Source: Algoriphagus sanaruensis
GTDB lineage: Bacteria; Bacteroidota; Bacteroidia; Cytophagales; Cyclobacteriaceae
NCBI RefSeq assembly: GCF_001593605.1
Contig: NZ_CP012836.1
Span: forward strand, 3,724,501 to 3,788,500
Direction of reading: 5' to 3'
DNA length: 64,000 bases
Shown: piece by piece, positions 52,581-61,845 of the stretch
Layout: the number at the start of each line of letters is the position of its first letter
Position numbering within the stretch: position 1 is the first letter of the stretch
Translations under genes and position numbers: made by a program
Notes under the pieces: generated by a model
The model's database searches: none
Told to the model about the DNA's origin: nothing
The model's input: only the letters and a program-made list of their open reading frames with translations

Positions 52581-54536
52581 ATGAAAAAACTAAACCTTCT
52601 CGGAGGGATTTTATCCCTTTTTCTTCTGATTTATTCTACCCCTGCTTTTTCTCAGCAAGGGAAGGATAATAATCAAAAAGACTTCTCCGAATTTATGGAT
52701 CGGAGCGGAAACAGTTACCGAACTGCCTCAGGTAAACCTGGTGAAGCTTATTGGCAAAATGCTGCAGATTATCAGATTGATGTGACTTTGGATGAATCAA
52801 ATCACACCCTTTCTGGAAAGGTAACCATTACCTACACCAATAACAGCCCTGAAAAGCTTGATTTCATCTGGCTTCAACTAGAACAAAATCGATTTACCCC
52901 TACTTCAAGGGGAACCCTAACCACCCCGGTTCAAGGGAATCGATACAATGGAGATACAGATGGAGGTTATGACATTTCAAATGTTTCCTCCAAAGTAGGA
53001 CCCAAGGGAGCAAGTTCTTCCAAGCATTTGATCGATGATACCCGAATGCAGGTTTGGTTCGCTGAACCTATCCCTGCAAAAGGTGGAAAGGCAACCGTTT
53101 CTATGGATTTTTCATTTAAAGTTCCTCAAAAAGGAATGGACCGCATGGGTCGATTAAAAGTGAAAGACGGATGGATTTATGCTTTTGCCCAGTGGTATCC
53201 TAAGGTGGCTGTTTTTGATGAAACAGAGGGCTGGAATGTCGAGCCTTACTTGGGCGCCGGAGAATTTTACTTAGAGTATGGGACCTTTGATTACAAAGTC
53301 ACCGTACCATACAACCATATCGTGGTCGGTTCAGGAAAGTTGATGAATCCTACTGAGGTCCTTTCGAAAGAACTTCAAAGCAGATATGCGAAAGCTGCCC
53401 AAAGCGATGAGACAGTTTATTTGGTTTCACCAGAAGAAATCAAAAACACTTCTCTTACTCGTCCTAAACAAGACGGAATGATCACTTGGCATTTCAGAAT
53501 TCAAAATGCGAGAGATGCTGCTTTTGCTACTTCTGATTCCTTTATTTGGGATGCTGCTAAAATCAACCTTCCAAGTGGTAAAACAGCTTTGGCACAATCC
53601 GTCTATCCAATGGAAAGTAATGGACAGGGCGCATGGACAAGATCAACCGAATACAGCAAAGCTTCTATTGAATATTACAGCAAGCAATGGTATGAATTCC
53701 CTTATGAAACCGCTACGAATGTGGCTGCAGAAATTAATGGAATGGAATACCCTGGATTGAATTTCTGCCATTACAATTCTAAAGGAGAAGGTCTTTGGGG
53801 AGTGACAGACCATGAATTTGGACACAATTGGTTCCCGATGATTGTGGGAACCAATGAGCGTCGTTATGCCTGGATGGATGAGGGCTTCAATACATTTATT
53901 AACCACTACAGCTCAAATGCTTTCAATAACGGTGAATATCCTTCTACGCTAAATCAAACCCGCCGCTTCAATGGCTATTTCACAAGTGAAAACAGAGAGG
54001 GCATTGACAATTATCCAGATGTAACCGATACCCGAAATTTGGGAATGGTTGCCTACATGAAGCCTGCCATTGGTCTGGTTATGTTGAGAGAATACATCCT
54101 AGGCCAGGAACGATTTGACAATGCATTTCGATCTTATATCAAAACTTGGGCTTTTAAGCATCCTCAGCCTTCAGATTTCTTTAACCATATGGAAAATGTA
54201 GCCGGTGAAAACCTTTCTTGGTTTTGGAAAGGTTGGTTTTATGGAAATGGCAATATTGACCTCGGGATCGCTTCGGTGCAACCTTATGGCGGCAATTATC
54301 TAGTGAACTTGGTCAACAAGGGCGATTTCCCTATGCCTGTGCTTTTAGAATTTACCTATGATGACAAAAGTACTGAGCGGGTTAAACTTCCTGTCGAGAT
54401 TTGGCAACGAGGAGATTCTTGGAGCTACCTTCACAAGACCTCCAAGAAAGTAACAGGTGTAGTGATCGACCCGGACAAAGTCACCACAGACATTAATCTT
54501 GGTAATGACTCTTGGCCAATCGAGGTCTATAAGTAA
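52581..54536 (+). CDS. M1-family zinc metallopeptidase
   Basis: A 651-residue secreted aminopeptidase-like enzyme. Signal peptide ends near TPAFSQ (residue about 25). The N-terminal beta-sandwich is followed by the thermolysin-like domain with HEFGH (His411, Glu412, His415) and Glu434 (DEGFN), a complete HEXXH-x18-E zinc site. The GxMEN exopeptidase motif is replaced by a GMEYPG segment. It probably acts on peptides in the periplasm or outside the cell. A near-consensus -7 box (TATTTTGG) lies 20 bp upstream of the ATG. Confidence 0.92.
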   Translation: MKKLNLLGGILSLFLLIYSTPAFSQQGKDNNQKDFSEFMDRSGNSYRTASGKPGEAYWQNAADYQIDVTLDESNHTLSGKVTITYTNNSPEKLDFIWLQLEQNRFTPTSRGTLTTPVQGNRYNGDTDGGYDISNVSSKVGPKGASSSKHLIDDTRMQVWFAEPIPAKGGKATVSMDFSFKVPQKGMDRMGRLKVKDGWIYAFAQWYPKVAVFDETEGWNVEPYLGAGEFYLEYGTFDYKVTVPYNHIVVGSGKLMNPTEVLSKELQSRYAKAAQSDETVYLVSPEEIKNTSLTRPKQDGMITWHFRIQNARDAAFATSDSFIWDAAKINLPSGKTALAQSVYPMESNGQGAWTRSTEYSKASIEYYSKQWYEFPYETATNVAAEINGMEYPGLNFCHYNSKGEGLWGVTDHEFGHNWFPMIVGTNERRYAWMDEGFNTFINHYSSNAFNNGEYPSTLNQTRRFNGYFTSENREGIDNYPDVTDTRNLGMVAYMKPAIGLVMLREYILGQERFDNAFRSYIKTWAFKHPQPSDFFNHMENVAGENLSWFWKGWFYGNGNIDLGIASVQPYGGNYLVNLVNKGDFPMPVLLEFTYDDKSTERVKLPVEIWQRGDSWSYLHKTSKKVTGVVIDPDKVTTDINLGNDSWPIEVYK

Positions 54537-54542
54537 GAAAAA

Positions 54543-54573
54543 AGGTCCTGAGAAAAACTCAGGACCTTTTTTA
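54543..54573 (+). terminator. Terminator of the M1 peptidase gene
   Basis: A 10-bp stem, AGGTCCTGAG with CTCAGGACCT, and a TTTTTT run, 7 bp after the stop. Confidence 0.9.
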
Positions 54574-54666
54574 TCTTCAAAATTTAAAGTTCAGTATTCA
54601 AAAGTTGAGCAATTGAATCTCAAAAAACCTTAGCCTTATTTTTAGATCTCGAATTCGCTTAATCTC

Positions 54667-55770
54667 TCAACTTAAGGCTTGATCTAAATCCTCCAGCAAA
54701 TCATCGGTATGTTCAAGACCAACAGAAACTCGAAGCAAATTAGGTGGAGTTAGCGTATCGGGACCTTCAACTGCTGCACGGCGCTCGATTAGGCTTTCCA
54801 CTCCTCCCAAACTCGTGGCATTGGCAAACAAATGCAATTTGGAAACTACATCATCGGCTTCAGCTGCCCCACCTTTGACGGTAAATGAGACAATTCCACC
54901 AAATCCGCTCATTTGACCTGCAGCTATTTCATGACCCCGATGGGATTTAAGACCTGGATAGAACACCTCCTCAACTTTGGGATGATTCGAAAGAAACTCA
55001 GCCAAAATCATGGCATGCTCAGCATGCCCCTTCATACGATAGGCAAGAGTACGAATACTTCGAGTTAGCCAATAACAATCAGCCGGTGAAGGAACTGCTC
55101 CTCCCACACGCTGAACAGTTCGGATTTTTGCCCAAAAGTCATCCGTCTCTTTCGTAACCAAAGCTCCTCCTAGAATATCGGAATGACCTCCAAAATATTT
55201 GGTGCTACTGTGCATCACAATGTCAGCTCCTAGAAGAAGTGGGTTCTGAAAAACGGGAGTGGCAAAGGTATTATCGCATGCAAGCAAAGCCTTTTGAGCT
55301 TTTGCCAAGGCAGAAATAGCACGGATATCTGTTATTTTCAAAAGTGGGTTTGACGGGGATTCTACCCAAAACAATCTCGTATTAGGCTTGATGGCAGCTT
55401 TTACAGCCTCTAGATTACTCATATCTACAAAAGTCACCTCATGAATTCCCTTAAAAAGCATCGTCATGGAATTATGTAATCCATGGTACATGTCGTCTGG
55501 TGCAATAATATGAGATCCAGGTTCAAGTGCCTGATAAACCGCCGTTCCTGCCGCATTCCCTGAGGAAAAAGCAGCTGCTTCTTTGCCTTTTTCCAAAGCA
55601 GCAATAACCTCCTCTAATGCCGATCGATTGGGATTTGAGGCTCGGGTATACAAAGCGCCTGCCTCATTCCCATGCTCAAAGGTGGTACTCAGGGTAATCG
55701 GTTGAACAACTGGTTTATTTTTATCTGTGATAAGGTTACCCTTATGGATGGCTAAAGTTTCGAATTTCAT
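54667..55770 (-). CDS. metB: Cystathionine gamma-synthase / trans-sulfuration PLP enzyme
   Basis: A 367-residue Cys/Met-metabolism PLP enzyme starting at the ATG at 55770 (MKFETLAIHKG). It has the SSGNAAGTAVYQAL substrate region, ACDNTFATPVFQNPLLLGADIVMHSSTKYFGGHSD with the PLP lysine, and GGVESLIERRA. It could be cystathionine gamma-synthase, gamma-lyase or a related enzyme; the family name is more secure than the gene symbol. It is 74 bp downstream of DUF4293 on the same strand, with a terminator between, and no riboswitch is evident. Confidence 0.85.
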   Translation of the reverse strand: MKFETLAIHKGNLITDKNKPVVQPITLSTTFEHGNEAGALYTRASNPNRSALEEVIAALEKGKEAAAFSSGNAAGTAVYQALEPGSHIIAPDDMYHGLHNSMTMLFKGIHEVTFVDMSNLEAVKAAIKPNTRLFWVESPSNPLLKITDIRAISALAKAQKALLACDNTFATPVFQNPLLLGADIVMHSSTKYFGGHSDILGGALVTKETDDFWAKIRTVQRVGGAVPSPADCYWLTRSIRTLAYRMKGHAEHAMILAEFLSNHPKVEEVFYPGLKSHRGHEIAAGQMSGFGGIVSFTVKGGAAEADDVVSKLHLFANATSLGGVESLIERRAAVEGPDTLTPPNLLRVSVGLEHTDDLLEDLDQALS

Positions 55771-55810
55771 AAGAATCAAGATTTTTGGAAATATAAAAAA
55801 GGAGAAAAGA

Positions 55811-55840
55811 AAAAGGCCTGATTTTACTCAGGCCTTAATT
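55811..55840. terminator. Terminator between DUF4293 and metB
   Basis: A 9-bp stem, AAGGCCTGA with TCAGGCCTT. The minus-strand product has a T-rich run (TTTTTCTTTTC), ending the DUF4293 transcript. Confidence 0.8.
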
Positions 55841-55844
55841 TTTT

Positions 55845-56321
55845 TTATCGAATTCGGTCTACAGATCGGACGAGCGCCTCATCTTTTTTGATAAATCGAT
55901 TGGCGAGCATATTCATAACCATAGCTACTAAAATCGCCCAAAAACCAATTCCATATGAACCTCCGCTTTGTGCTTGAATTTCAGAATTGATCCCATTAGT
56001 GGTCAGAAATGTAGTAGCTACCAAAGACACCATCACTAAGGAGTTGATCATATTAAGCATCATTTGACGGGCTCTATTCTTGTACTGAAAAATCGAAATC
56101 AATGCCAGAAGACCTGCAAAAGAAGCAAGGGCAGCCAAGTACCATTTAGAAGTAGATTCGATCACTTCGCTTTGCGCATCCAAATTGGTCAGCGCAAATG
56201 CCGACAAATGCCAAGAATCCCCATTCGAAATTCCAGTTTGGGTCCAAAGTTCGGTTCCAATTGTAACGCCCATAGCCACTACCACCAGAAACAAAAAGAT
56301 CGTTTGTATTCGCTGAATCAT
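55845..56321 (-). CDS. DUF4293 family membrane protein
   Basis: A 158-residue protein with four membrane segments (about residues 8-26, 66-84, 90-108 and 124-142) and the N-terminal MIQRIQTIFLF pattern of DUF4293, which is found in Bacteroidota. Function is unknown. It is divergent from truA with 88 bp between starts. Confidence 0.85.
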   Translation of the reverse strand: MIQRIQTIFLFLVVVAMGVTIGTELWTQTGISNGDSWHLSAFALTNLDAQSEVIESTSKWYLAALASFAGLLALISIFQYKNRARQMMLNMINSLVMVSLVATTFLTTNGINSEIQAQSGGSYGIGFWAILVAMVMNMLANRFIKKDEALVRSVDRIR

Positions 56322-56373
56322 CGTAATTAATTTTTCGCAAAGTAAAGCCCATTAACCATCAATACCAAGTCAA

Positions 56374-56401
56374 TTTGGATTCAATAGGAATTGTATCTTT
56401 G
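56374..56401 (+). promoter_or_regulatory. Promoter of truA
   Basis: TATCTTTG (56394-56401) ends 8 bp before the truA ATG at 56410. TTTG at 56374-56377 could serve as a short-spaced -33. The predicted mRNA starts within a few bases of the ATG. Confidence 0.55.
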
Positions 56402-56409
56402 CCCCCTGT

Positions 56410-57168
56410 ATGTCGGATCAGCAACGCTATTTTCTGGAATTAAGTTATAAAGGCTCGCCATTTCATGGATGGCAAATTCAAAACAACGCCTTCACCGTAC
56501 AGGAATGCATTGAGAACGCCCTAAGCACTTATCTGCGTACTCCAATCCAGATCATGGGCAGCGGCAGAACGGACACAGGGGTCCATGCTTCGATGCAGGT
56601 TTGTCACTTCGATTATCCGAATGGCTCACTCCCTGAAAATTTCCTAAAAGGAATCAATGCCATCCTGCCAAAAGAAATTGCCATTCATTCCTATCGAAGA
56701 GTAAAGCCCGATGCCCATTCACGATTTGATGCAGTCAGCCGATCGTACGTTTACCGAATTACTTTTCGCAAAAATCCATTTTTAGACGAGCTGGCTTGGC
56801 AAATTTTTAATCACCCTGATGTCGAAAAAATGAATCAAGCTGCCCAACTACTTCTCATACATGAAGATTTTGAATGCTTTAGCAAGGTTCACACAGAAGT
56901 CAATCATTTTAGATGTAAGATTTTAAAAGCCTATTGGGAACAAAAAGATGACCAATTGTTATTTCATATAACCGCTAATCGGTTTTTGCGTGGCATGGTA
57001 CGGGCGATAGTTGGAACTTTGATGGAGATAGGTTATGGACAACGTAACCTAGAAGACTTCGAAGCATTGATCGAGTCTCGAGATCGAAACAAAGCCGGAA
57101 AAGCTGCTCCTGCAAAAGGCTTATTTTTGAGCCAGATTATTTACCCAACTGAAATTTACCTAGACTGA
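56410..57168 (+). CDS. truA: tRNA pseudouridine(38-40) synthase
   Basis: A 252-residue enzyme forming pseudouridine at positions 38-40 of the tRNA anticodon stem-loop. The catalytic Asp55 sits in GSGRTDTGVHA. The SHRFDAVSRSYVYRI-type segment and the C-terminal NRFLRGMVRAIVGTL are standard. It is followed 8 bp later by an ABC exporter gene, probably in the same operon. Confidence 0.95.
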   Translation: MSDQQRYFLELSYKGSPFHGWQIQNNAFTVQECIENALSTYLRTPIQIMGSGRTDTGVHASMQVCHFDYPNGSLPENFLKGINAILPKEIAIHSYRRVKPDAHSRFDAVSRSYVYRITFRKNPFLDELAWQIFNHPDVEKMNQAAQLLLIHEDFECFSKVHTEVNHFRCKILKAYWEQKDDQLLFHITANRFLRGMVRAIVGTLMEIGYGQRNLEDFEALIESRDRNKAGKAAPAKGLFLSQIIYPTEIYLD

Positions 57169-57175
57169 AACTACC

Positions 57176-58948
57176 TTGAGCTTAGAAAAAGAAAAAGAAT
57201 CCGCAGGCGAAATCATTGATTTCAAAGTCCTCAGGCAGCTGTATGGATTCGTCCAACCTTATCGGTTTCAGTTTTATTCATTGGTTTTTTTAACCATCGC
57301 TTTGGCTGTATTGGCTCCCATGCGGCCCTATTTCATCCAAATTGCTATCGATGAGCATGTGGCCTTGGGCGACATGTCAGGATTGATCAATATTGTCTAT
57401 TTGCTGATTGGGTTGATGATCCTGCAGGCAGTCGTTCAGTGGGCACACACCTATTATTCAGGTTGGATCGGACAAGTCATTATCAAAGATATCCGGGTCA
57501 AGCTTTACAAACACCTTCTCAAACTCCGACTGAAATTTTTTGACAATACCCCGATCGGACGATTGGTCACGCGAAACATTTCCGATATCGAAACTCTCGC
57601 AGATGTATTTAGTGAAGGATTGGCCGCCATCATTGGAGACTTACTCCAGATAATCACCATCCTAGGTGTGATGTTTTACATTGATTGGAAGCTCACACTA
57701 GTCAGCTTAAGCACACTTCCACTGATGATTATTTCCACATATGTGTTTAAAGAAAAAATCAAGGTGACCTTCAACGATGTTCGAAATGCAGTCTCCAACC
57801 TCAATTCCTTTCTTCAGGAGCATATCACTGGAATGAACATCGTGCAGATTTTCAATCGGGAAAAAAGAGAGTTTGAAAAATTCAAAGAAATCAATCGAGA
57901 ACACCGCACGGCGCATATCCGATCAGTATTATACTATTCCGTTTACTTTCCAGTTGCAGAGATTATTCAAGCCATTGGAATTGGCTTGGTTGTCTGGTAC
58001 GGAGCAGTAGGAGTCTTGGGTATGGAGCTTCAAATCGGTATTTTGATTTCTTTTATCATGTATCTGCAGCTGTTTTTCCGTCCTATTCGGATGATTGCTG
58101 ACCGGTTCAACACCCTTCAAATGGGTGTCGTAAGTTCTTCAAGGATTTTTAAGCTTTTGGCTTCTTCCGAGCACATTGCCAATGAAGGGAGCTTTAAGCC
58201 TGAAAAAATTCACGGAAACATTCGATTGGAAAATGTCTGGTTTGCCTATACTGAGGAAGAATACGTGTTGAAAAACATCAATTTCGAAGTACAAAAAGGA
58301 CAAACCATTGCACTCGTTGGAGCTACGGGAGCAGGAAAATCTTCCATCATCAATTTGATTTCAAGATTCTATGAAATCAACAAAGGGCAAATTTTAATCG
58401 ATGGAACAGATATCCGGGAATTTGAACTTGGAATCTTGAGAAAACATATTGGTGTCGTGCTGCAAGATGTTTTCCTTTTCTCTAATAGTATTTATTACAA
58501 TATCACGCTTGGAAACCCTAACATTACTCGAGAACAAGTGATGGAGGCAGCCGAACTTGTTGGGGCAAGAAAGTTTATTGAGCGTCTGCCTGGCGGGCTA
58601 GATTACAATGTAATGGAGCGGGGATCTACGCTTTCAGTGGGTCAAAGACAATTGATTTCATTTGTGCGAGCCATGGTTTACAATCCGGAAATTTTGATTT
58701 TGGATGAAGCTACTTCCTCTGTGGATACTGAAACTGAGGAGCTGATTCAGGAGTCCATTGAAAAAATGATGAAGGGAAGAACTTCCATTGTGATCGCTCA
58801 CCGACTTTCGACCATCCAAAAAGCAGATCAAATTATTGTCCTTCACAAAGGCGAGATTGTGGAAACGGGAACTCATGACAGCCTCTTGGAAAAAGGCGGA
58901 TATTATACCCAGCTTCACCAAATGCAGCTTAAAACCATGGCAATCTAA
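57176..58948 (+). CDS. ABC exporter, fused permease and ATPase (MsbA-like)
   Basis: A 590-residue half-transporter with a TTG start at 57176 (no ATG is nearby). A six-helix type-1 exporter domain (about residues 20-330) is followed by an ATPase domain with Walker A GATGAGKSS, signature LSVGQRQ, Walker B ILILDEATSSVD and the switch His (IAHRL). It is probably homodimeric. Substrates for such exporters include lipids, drugs and peptides; MsbA identity is not certain. Confidence 0.9.
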   Translation: MSLEKEKESAGEIIDFKVLRQLYGFVQPYRFQFYSLVFLTIALAVLAPMRPYFIQIAIDEHVALGDMSGLINIVYLLIGLMILQAVVQWAHTYYSGWIGQVIIKDIRVKLYKHLLKLRLKFFDNTPIGRLVTRNISDIETLADVFSEGLAAIIGDLLQIITILGVMFYIDWKLTLVSLSTLPLMIISTYVFKEKIKVTFNDVRNAVSNLNSFLQEHITGMNIVQIFNREKREFEKFKEINREHRTAHIRSVLYYSVYFPVAEIIQAIGIGLVVWYGAVGVLGMELQIGILISFIMYLQLFFRPIRMIADRFNTLQMGVVSSSRIFKLLASSEHIANEGSFKPEKIHGNIRLENVWFAYTEEEYVLKNINFEVQKGQTIALVGATGAGKSSIINLISRFYEINKGQILIDGTDIREFELGILRKHIGVVLQDVFLFSNSIYYNITLGNPNITREQVMEAAELVGARKFIERLPGGLDYNVMERGSTLSVGQRQLISFVRAMVYNPEILILDEATSSVDTETEELIQESIEKMMKGRTSIVIAHRLSTIQKADQIIVLHKGEIVETGTHDSLLEKGGYYTQLHQMQLKTMAI

Positions 58949-58972
58949 TTGCTTTTCTAAACCAACTTTCCG

Positions 58973-59554
58973 ATGAAACTTAGATTGATTATTCTACTCA
59001 TGGCACTTCCATTATTGAGTATTGCTCAAGAACGAGGTGCCGGAATCCGATTGGGGGAACCGTTTTCTTTGACCTACAAAGATTTCTTGGATGATTACCT
59101 TTCTTTCGAAATTATGGTCGGTAGCGGAGGGGTAAATGGACCTAACTATTACCAACGATCCTTTGAGAATAATCCACCTTCCTCCGCCTCAATCTATCAA
59201 AGCTATTCAGTGCGTCGGGGAGTGTCTCTCAATGGGCGCATGGCTCTCCATGAAGACATCACGGACATGTTTGAAATCACCGAGGGCTACTTGCTAGGAT
59301 ATGCAGGAGTCGGAGCCCAATTGAGAACGACCAATGTGACCTATTCCTACCTCCAAGCAAATCCAAATCAACAAATCCTTCAAATCGAGGAGCGAAGTAA
59401 CATTGACTTTGGGCCTGAAGCTTTTGGTGGGGCGGAATATTATTTTGAAGAATTTCCAATTAGTGTTTTTGCAGAAATTGGCGTTTTTCTAGAATTAATC
59501 GACCGATTTAATTTTAGAGGACAAGGCGGGATCGGTGTTAGATATCTATTTTAA
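58973..59554 (+). CDS. Putative outer-membrane beta-barrel protein
   Basis: A 193-residue exported protein. Signal peptide MKLRLIILLMALPLLSIAQ is followed by a barrel-like pattern ending GQGGIGVRYLF. I do not recognise the family. It overlaps no gene but ends 1 bp before the next start, so the two are coupled. It follows the ABC exporter by 24 bp and may share its transcript. Confidence 0.7.
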   Translation: MKLRLIILLMALPLLSIAQERGAGIRLGEPFSLTYKDFLDDYLSFEIMVGSGGVNGPNYYQRSFENNPPSSASIYQSYSVRRGVSLNGRMALHEDITDMFEITEGYLLGYAGVGAQLRTTNVTYSYLQANPNQQILQIEERSNIDFGPEAFGGAEYYFEEFPISVFAEIGVFLELIDRFNFRGQGGIGVRYLF

Positions 59555-59555
59555 G

Positions 59556-60068
59556 ATGAAAAAATTAGGCATAGCAGTTTTTATCCTGCTAATTCTGGGC
59601 TCTGTCGGATATTTTTTCTTTATCAAACTTGGAGGGAATACCCCTATTCTTCTTAGTGTTGTTTCAGATGCTCCGTCTACTTTGATTGGGAAAACATACC
59701 GAGGTACTCCTCAAGATCCAAAATTAGGTGAGACTTTTCGAGAAATAGAACAATTGCAAAGTCTAAATCCTGGTACCAAAATCCATACGATATATTACTT
59801 AGAACCAGCAGGAAAGCTGGATACGATGGAGGTTTTTGTTGGCTTAGATTTACCATTTGCTACTGGAGAATTGGAAACCAAAGCCTTTCCGGAAAATCAA
59901 TACATCTCAGCAAAACTCATCGCGAATAAATGGGTCATGCCAGGCCCTGAAAAAGTCAAAGAAGAAATCCGAGAATTTGCAAAAAGTAAAAACCTGACTC
60001 TCAAAGGAATATTCATCGACAAAATCACATCGGAATCTGAAGTAGAGGTAATTGCACCAGTGGAATAA
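59556..60068 (+). CDS. Membrane-anchored GyrI-like/SOUL-like effector-binding protein
   Basis: A 170-residue protein starting at the ATG at 59556 (MKKLGIAVFILLILGSVGYF). The N-terminal helix would anchor it in the inner membrane. The remaining 140 residues resemble the GyrI-like small-molecule-binding fold (for example the IDKITSESEVEVIAPVE end), but the match is weak by eye. Its ATG follows the preceding stop by 1 bp. Function is unknown. Confidence 0.6.
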   Translation: MKKLGIAVFILLILGSVGYFFFIKLGGNTPILLSVVSDAPSTLIGKTYRGTPQDPKLGETFREIEQLQSLNPGTKIHTIYYLEPAGKLDTMEVFVGLDLPFATGELETKAFPENQYISAKLIANKWVMPGPEKVKEEIREFAKSKNLTLKGIFIDKITSESEVEVIAPVE

Positions 60069-60141
60069 GTTTCTTAAGGGAATTTTAATCAACCTTGGCA
60101 CGATACCTGCCGTGAAAAGAGAAACTAAACCCACTAACAAT

Positions 60142-60684
60142 ATGAAAAAATTAGCAACTCTTTTCGTGATGGCAGGATTGGCGGCGTTCCAAGCCTGTAC
60201 AGGACCAGAAGGCCCGATGGGGCCTCAGGGACCTCAAGGCCAACAAGGTCAGCCTGGGATTAACATTCTCAGCGAAGTTTTTGAAGTAACCGTTGATTTC
60301 ACTGAAGCTGATAATTATGAGGCTATTTTCAATTTCACACCTCCAATTGTAGAAAGCGATGTGGTTTTAGCGTTTATCCGCTGGGAAACCAACGGCCAAA
60401 ATCCAGTCTGGAGAGCACTCCCACAAACCGTTTTCTTTCAAGAAGGAGTGTTGATGTACAACTACGATTTCACCAAGGATGATTTCCGTCTGTTTTTAGA
60501 TGGCCCATTGGATTATACCACGCTTGGTTCTGATTGGACACAAGATCAGCGATTTAGAATCGTGGTCGTTCCCGGAGATTATGCCGGAAACCGGATCGAT
60601 TGGACAAATTATGAAGCAGTAACCAAGATGCTTGGAATTCAGGAAGAAGATTTTACGAAGGTCACTCCTACCAGAAAAAACTAA
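60142..60684 (+). CDS. Lipoprotein with a short collagen-like repeat
   Basis: A 180-residue lipoprotein starting at the ATG at 60142 (MKKLATLFVMAGLAAFQAC). Cys19 is followed at once by a Gly-X-Y repeat, TGPEGPMGPQGPQGQQGQPG (residues 20-39), and then a beta-rich domain of about 140 residues with no recognised family. The collagen-like segment may form a trimeric stalk. It is probably on the outer membrane. Confidence 0.8.
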   Translation: MKKLATLFVMAGLAAFQACTGPEGPMGPQGPQGQQGQPGINILSEVFEVTVDFTEADNYEAIFNFTPPIVESDVVLAFIRWETNGQNPVWRALPQTVFFQEGVLMYNYDFTKDDFRLFLDGPLDYTTLGSDWTQDQRFRIVVVPGDYAGNRIDWTNYEAVTKMLGIQEEDFTKVTPTRKN

Positions 60685-60698
60685 GTCTTGACGCAAAA

Positions 60699-60727
60699 GA
60701 AGTCTCCCAAAAGAGACTTCTTTTTTT
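60699..60727 (+). terminator. Terminator of the collagen-like lipoprotein gene
   Basis: A 9-bp stem, AGAAGTCTC with GAGACTTCT, and a TTTTTT run. Confidence 0.88.
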
Positions 60728-60766
60728 ATGTTTCACAGAATCCGTTTCCAAATAAAATTGGGGATG

Positions 60767-60774
60767 TATCTTTG
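60767..60774 (+). promoter_or_regulatory. -7 element of hemE, immediately before the start codon
   Basis: TATCTTTG, an exact TAnnTTTG match, ends 4 bp before the hemE ATG at 60779. The transcript should start on or next to the A of the ATG. Confidence 0.6.
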
Positions 60775-60778
60775 CGCC

Positions 60779-61801
60779 ATGCAACTTCAAAATGATCTGC
60801 TGCTGAGAGCGGCAAGAGGTGAAAAAACAGAACGAACCCCAGTATGGCTGATGCGTCAGGCTGGAAGAATTCTTCCCGAATATCGAGCAGTACGTGATTC
60901 TGTCAGTGGATTTATCGAACTAGCCCAAACTCCTGAACTAGCTGCAGAGGTCACCATCCAACCCGTAGATATTCTTGGCGTGGATGCTGCGATTATTTTT
61001 TCAGACATTTTGGTAATTCCAGAAGCCATGGGGCTTCCCTATGAAATGGTCGAAAAACGTGGCCCTTGGTTTCCAGAGACTGTTCGGTCTGAATCTGACC
61101 TAAAAAAGCTTCGAGTAGCTGATGGAGACAATGATTTAAAATATGTCATTGATGCCATTCAAATCACCAAAAAAAATCTCCAAGGTAGAGTTCCTCTTAT
61201 TGGCTTTGCTGGGGCGCCTTGGACTATTTTCGCGTACATGGTGGAAGGAAGTGGCAGTAAAACATTTTCCAAGTCACGAGAAAAACTCTATCGAGACTCG
61301 GTCTTTTCTCACAAGCTTCTTCAATTCATTACAGACTCAACGATCAATTACCTAAAAGCTCAAATCCGAGCTGGAGCAGATCTGGTGCAGATTTTTGATA
61401 GCTGGGCTGGAATACTTGGTCCCAAGCAATATGAAGAATTTTCGCTTCGATACATCTCCCAAATCTGCGACGCGATCACAGAAGTGCCTGTAACCGTTTT
61501 TGCAAAGGGTGCCTTTTTTGCGCGAGAAGCGATGGGAAAACTCAATTGCGAAACGATTGGATTGGACTGGAATATGGGGATTTCGGAATCAAGAAAGTTA
61601 ATTGGCGATACTAAAACCCTTCAGGGGAATTTAGACCCTGCTGCCCTTTATGGTAATGAAGAGCAAGTCCGAAAAGCCACTTTGGATATGATGGCCGAAT
61701 TTCAAGGAAGTCGTCATATAGCTAACTTGGGACATGGACTATATCCGGATATTGATCCCGAAATGGTGAAGGTATTTATCCAAACCGTGAAAGAATTCTA
61801 A
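60779..61801 (+). CDS. hemE: Uroporphyrinogen decarboxylase
   Basis: A 340-residue heme-pathway enzyme starting at the ATG at 60779 ([15 protein letters not shown]). It has the diagnostic [16 protein letters not shown] motif, [27 protein letters not shown] and the C-terminal [12 protein letters not shown]. It converts uroporphyrinogen III to coproporphyrinogen III in the cytosol. Its -7 box at 60767-60774 suggests a leaderless mRNA. Confidence 0.96.
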   Translation: MQLQNDLLLRAARGEKTERTPVWLMRQAGRILPEYRAVRDSVSGFIELAQTPELAAEVTIQPVDILGVDAAIIFSDILVIPEAMGLPYEMVEKRGPWFPETVRSESDLKKLRVADGDNDLKYVIDAIQITKKNLQGRVPLIGFAGAPWTIFAYMVEGSGSKTFSKSREKLYRDSVFSHKLLQFITDSTINYLKAQIRAGADLVQIFDSWAGILGPKQYEEFSLRYISQICDAITEVPVTVFAKGAFFAREAMGKLNCETIGLDWNMGISESRKLIGDTKTLQGNLDPAALYGNEEQVRKATLDMMAEFQGSRHIANLGHGLYPDIDPEMVKVFIQTVKEF

Positions 61802-61810
61802 CCTTAAAAA

Positions 61811-61838
61811 AGCCTTCCAAATTTAAATTTGGAAGGCT
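61811..61838. terminator. Bidirectional terminator between hemE and the MOSC gene
   Basis: A perfect 28-bp inverted repeat, 14 bp per arm (AGCCTTCCAAATTT and its complement), flanked by an A-run and T-runs. It is placed between the two convergent stops. Confidence 0.92.
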
Positions 61839-61845
61839 TTTTCAA

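Noticed and set aside
55771-55844. SAM-type riboswitch upstream of metB
   Set aside because: Only 74 bp separate the genes and they are taken up by the DUF4293 terminator; no riboswitch core is present.
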